Shown here: piece after piece, positions 14,927 through 16,893 of the stretch
How positions within the stretch are numbered: position 1 is the stretch's first letter
Layout of the letters: each line of letters starts with the position of its first letter
Source of the DNA: CAZEYT01 sp964516295
GTDB lineage: Bacteria; Verrucomicrobiota; Verrucomicrobiia; Chthoniobacterales; Terrimicrobiaceae
Direction of reading: 5' to 3'
NCBI GenBank assembly: GCA_964516295.1
Contig: CAZEYT010000060.1
Span: 1 to 16,893 of the forward strand
DNA length: 16,893 bases
Translations under genes and position numbers: made by a program
Notes under the pieces: model-generated
The model's input: the letters and a program-made list of their open reading frames with translations, nothing else
The model's database searches: none
Told to the model about the DNA's origin: nothing

Positions 14927-15817
14927 TCAATCTTCCTTAATGCCAAATGTCCCGAGAAGGCGATTGAGATCATCGTCCCCATAGTACTCGATCTGGATCG
15001 TGCCTTTTTTTTCACCGTGATGGATTACGACACGAGTCGAGAGATGGTGCGTCAATAAATTTTCGAGCCGTTGGATGGCCGGGGCGGAGGCGACATGTCC
15101 ACCGCCGCCGCCGCCGCGTTTCGGCGTGGTCCGTCCGGTTTTGGCGAGATGCTGTGCGGCGAGTTTTTCCGCGACGCGGACCGAGGCTCCGGAGCGGATG
15201 ATCTGATCGGCGAGCCACTTTTGTTCGTCGTGGCTCTTGAGGGAAAGCAAAACCTTGGCGTGTCCGACGGTCAGTTGGCCGTGTTTGAGGAGGGATTGAA
15301 CGTCGGGGCCGAGGTCCAGAAGACGCATGGCGTTGGCGACGGCGGCGCGGCTTTTGCCGACGCGGCGGGAGATCTCATCCTGCGTGAGGCCGAAGTCGCG
15401 GGAGAGGCGTTCGTAGGCCGTGGCTTCTTCGATGGGATTCAGGCCCTCGCGCTGAAGGTTTTCGATGAGGGCCAGCTCCAGGACTTCGCGGTCGCTGGCT
15501 TCGCGGACGATGGCCGGGACTTCCGTGAGACCGAGCTCACGCGAGGCGCGCCAGCGGCGCTCTCCGGCGATGAGCTCGTATTTTCCATCCACCTTGCGAA
15601 CGATGAGTGGCTGGATGATGCCCCGCTCGCGGATGCTTTCCACGAGCTCCTGCAAGTGCTCAGAGCGGAATTCCACGCGGGGCTGCAGCGGACTGGGAAT
15701 GATGAGACCGATATCGAGTTTCTGAACCCGTTCGCCCAATTCCTCCGCGGGAGCGGGGTTGACCACGCGCGTATTGATCAACGCGCTGAGTCCTTTTCCG
15801 AGTGCCTGTTTCGCCAT
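14927..15817 (-). CDS. parB: Chromosome-partitioning protein ParB (Spo0J)
   Basis: A 296-residue ParB. It opens with AKQALGKGLSALI, the conserved N-terminal motif. The CTP-binding region has the C-motif GERRWRAS at 85-92 and the P-motif ENLQREGLNPIEEA at 119-132. The HTH is LTQDEISRRVGKSRAAVANAMRLLDL at 144-169, and a C-terminal dimerisation domain covers about 246-296. A flexible linker with six glycines (235-240) precedes it. ParB binds parS, loads as a CTP-dependent sliding clamp and organises the origin region with ParA. No parA is next to it: the gene on its 5' side is the divergent lipoate-transferase gene. ATG at 15817 was chosen because the motif starts there; upstream in-frame sequence to 16447 is antisense of the neighbour. 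A weak promoter-like TTGTCG lies 17 bases before TTAGCT on the minus strand. It leads the nine-gene run. Confidence 0.95.
   Translation of the reverse strand: MAKQALGKGLSALINTRVVNPAPAEELGERVQKLDIGLIIPSPLQPRVEFRSEHLQELVESIRERGIIQPLIVRKVDGKYELIAGERRWRASRELGLTEVPAIVREASDREVLELALIENLQREGLNPIEEATAYERLSRDFGLTQDEISRRVGKSRAAVANAMRLLDLGPDVQSLLKHGQLTVGHAKVLLSLKSHDEQKWLADQIIRSGASVRVAEKLAAQHLAKTGRTTPKRGGGGGGHVASAPAIQRLENLLTHHLSTRVVIHHGEKKGTIQIEYYGDDDLNRLLGTFGIKED
15102..15116. repeat. (CCG)5 triplet repeat in parB
   Basis: Five perfect CCG units encode, on the minus strand, the glycine run at residues 235-240 of ParB, in the linker between the HTH and the dimerisation domain. In-frame slippage would only change linker length. 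Confidence 0.6.
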
Positions 15818-15886
15818 GGGTAACGCGAGAGCTAAACACCATGCCCCGCTGCCGACAAGCAGAAGGATGGATTTCGCGCCGGACGC

Positions 15887-16543
15887 ATGGCAGGGTCGGT
15901 TCTCATGTTTTCTGAACTGATGGTGTGGGACGACCAAAGCCCCCGTTCGCCGGCGTCCCAGATGGCGGTGGATGAGGCGCTTTTTCGCATTGCTCAATGC
16001 CCTGTCCTCCGGCTTTACCGTTGGGCCGTTCCGGCTGTGACCTTCGGCTATTCCCAGCGCTGGCGCGAGGTTGAATCCCTTTGTGAGGGACGGCCGGCGG
16101 TGCGCCGCTGGACCGGCGGCGGTGTTGTTTTTCATGGCGGGGATCTCACCGTTGCCATTGTCATTCCGGGAGCCCCGACCAAATCCTCGGAGAGCCTTTA
16201 CGCAGAGATCCACTCTGCCATCCGGCTCGCACTGGCGGACGAAGCCGCCCGTCTGGCATCCGGGGATGAACTCCGATCCGGTGCGGCGTGTTTTGTCAGT
16301 CCGGCTGCCAACGATGTGATGATTGGCGGGGCGAAAGTCTGCGGTGGGGCGCTTCGGCGGTGCCGTCAGGGGGTGCTTTACCAAGGATCCATCCAAACGA
16401 AGAAAGCTCCCGCGCCGCATCGGCTGGCAGGAGCTTTGTCGGAACACGTCACGGTGTTCCTTGAAGTCGGCCCCGTCGAAGATCTCGCCCGGGAGATCGA
16501 ATCCTCACACTATGGGCAGGACTTTTGGAACCGACTCCGGTAG
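15887..16543 (+). CDS. Lipoate/octanoate transferase family protein (LplA/LipM-like)
   Basis: A 218-residue member of the biotin/lipoate protein ligase fold family. The lipoyl-binding motif is RRWTGGGVVFHGGDLTVAI at 73-91, matching the RRxSGGGxVxHD pattern. The catalytic Lys is probably Lys150 in IGGAKVCGGALRRCRQGVLYQGSI (146-169). SQMAVDEALFRIA (24-36) is the family's conserved N-terminal helix. It would attach or transfer lipoyl/octanoyl groups to E2 and GcvH proteins in the cytoplasm. At 218 residues it is shorter than E. coli LplA and lacks the C-terminal accessory domain, as LipM, LipL or small ligases do; which of these it is cannot be decided. ATG at 15887 is used; ATG at 15905, preceded by AGGG, is an equally plausible start and lies closer to the conserved part. 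It is divergent from parB across 69 bases and converges on rpsT with a 20-base gap. Confidence 0.85.
   Translation: MAGSVLMFSELMVWDDQSPRSPASQMAVDEALFRIAQCPVLRLYRWAVPAVTFGYSQRWREVESLCEGRPAVRRWTGGGVVFHGGDLTVAIVIPGAPTKSSESLYAEIHSAIRLALADEAARLASGDELRSGAACFVSPAANDVMIGGAKVCGGALRRCRQGVLYQGSIQTKKAPAPHRLAGALSEHVTVFLEVGPVEDLAREIESSHYGQDFWNRLR
16403..16437. repeat. 8-bp inverted repeat inside the lipoate-transferase gene
   Basis: AAAGCTCC (16403-16410) and GGAGCTTT (16430-16437) are perfect inverted arms separated by 19 bases. They lie in coding sequence and have no T-run after them, so a terminator is unlikely. Confidence 0.5.
16441..16460. repeat. 7-bp inverted repeat GGAACAC-n6-GTGTTCC
   Basis: A perfect 7-base inverted repeat with a 6-base centre (GTCACG), three bases after the preceding one. 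It has the symmetry of a dimeric-protein operator but does not match the parS consensus, whose arms point the other way. It is in coding sequence and may be coincidence. Confidence 0.45.
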
Positions 16544-16563
16544 GGAGACGGGCGCGAGGGGCG

Positions 16564-16830
16564 TCAGGCTTTGACGGCCGCGAGCGCTTTGTTCAGGCGG
16601 CTCTTGCGGCGGTCGGCGACATTCGGGTGAATGACTCCCCGTTTGGCGGCCTTGTCGAGGGCGGAGCTGAGTTTGGAAAACTCGGCCTTGGCCGTGGCGG
16701 AGTCGCCGGTGGCGAGAGCTTTGCGGAGCTTTTTCTGCTCGGTCTTGAGGGACGTGAGGACGTTGGTGTTGCGGGCACGGCGGCGAACGCTCTGACGGGC
16801 GCTCTTGGCTGCGGATTTCGTATTGGCCAT
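16564..16830 (-). CDS. rpsT: 30S ribosomal protein S20
   Basis: An 88-residue, Lys/Arg/Ala-rich three-helix protein that is clearly bS20: it starts ANTKSAAKSARQSVRRRARN and has the conserved GVIHPNVADRRKSRLNKAL near the end. S20 is a primary 16S rRNA-binding protein that stabilises the 5' domain of the small subunit. Length is standard. It lies 12 bases after the 3' end of a tRNA-Met on the same strand. Those 12 bases (AAAATCTTCATT) contain no Shine-Dalgarno sequence. Its stop is 20 bases from the convergent lipoate-transferase stop. A small CGTCA/TGACG hairpin spans the stop codon, without a T-run. Confidence 0.97.
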   Translation of the reverse strand: MANTKSAAKSARQSVRRRARNTNVLTSLKTEQKKLRKALATGDSATAKAEFSKLSSALDKAAKRGVIHPNVADRRKSRLNKALAAVKA

Positions 16831-16842
16831 AATGAAGATTTT

Positions 16843-16893
16843 TGGTGCCAGAGGGGAGAATCGAACTCCCGACCAAGGGCTTATGAGTCCCCT
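16843..16893 (-). tRNA. tRNA-Met (anticodon CAT), 5' part beyond the window
   Basis: The last 51 bases read, on the minus strand, as tRNA positions 26-76 including an encoded 3' CCA. The anticodon loop is CTCATAA with anticodon CAT at 16885-16883. The T-arm has the stem GGGAG/CTCCC around TTCGATT, and the discriminator base is A. The acceptor 3' strand CTCTGGC cannot be checked against its missing partner. In the anticodon stem, 30-40, 29-41 and 28-42 pair, 27-43 is G-U and 31-39 is an A-G mismatch. Elongator Met is most likely; initiator (needs GGG/CCC in the anticodon stem) or the Ile-CAT (lysidine) type cannot be excluded without the 5' half. Confidence 0.9.

Overview
The window is GC-rich bacterial chromosome with almost no non-coding space. 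It carries 15 confidently called protein genes and the 3' part of a tRNA. The lipoprotein signal peptide, the heptosyltransferase-type glycosyltransferase and the BamE-like domain point to a diderm (Gram-negative-type) bacterium. Many starts (several GTG or TTG) lack a recognisable Shine-Dalgarno sequence. My impression is a soil or freshwater member of the Verrucomicrobiota/PVC group, but I cannot prove this from the sequence and hold it with low confidence. I see no insertion sequence, integrase, CRISPR array or phage gene.

Layout from left to right. Positions 1-453 hold no gene I can support and are noticeably less GC-rich (about 50% G+C by hand count over 1-240). On the minus strand follow a small BamE-like lipoprotein, a CNNM/CorC-type (HlyC) membrane protein and an ECF sigma factor; they are transcribed right to left as a probable operon starting with the sigma factor. 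Next comes an envelope-glycan region: a plus-strand GT9 glycosyltransferase whose end overlaps a convergent minus-strand GT4 by 86 bases, then a divergent plus-strand polytopic membrane protein resembling GT-C glycosyltransferases.

From 15817 down to 7089 there is one uninterrupted minus-strand run of nine genes: parB, acyl-CoA/fatty-acid desaturase, FAD-dependent amine-oxidase-like protein, DUF1365 protein, TPR protein, beta-lactamase-fold serine hydrolase, two GT4 glycosyltransferases and a sulfotransferase. Four junctions are 4-base start/stop overlaps and the widest gap is 32 bases, so co-transcription is likely. The core of interest is the desaturase-FAD-DUF1365 triad. The last two families usually travel with a cyclopropane-fatty-acid-synthase-like methyltransferase, which is absent here; a di-iron desaturase sits in its place. 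I infer a membrane-lipid modification module, followed by genes for a sulfated surface glycan.

Divergent from parB is a lipoate/octanoate transferase gene (LplA/LipM type). At the right edge, a minus-strand tRNA-Met(CAT) is followed after only 12 bases by rpsT (ribosomal protein S20), which has no Shine-Dalgarno sequence. parB has no parA beside it in the window.
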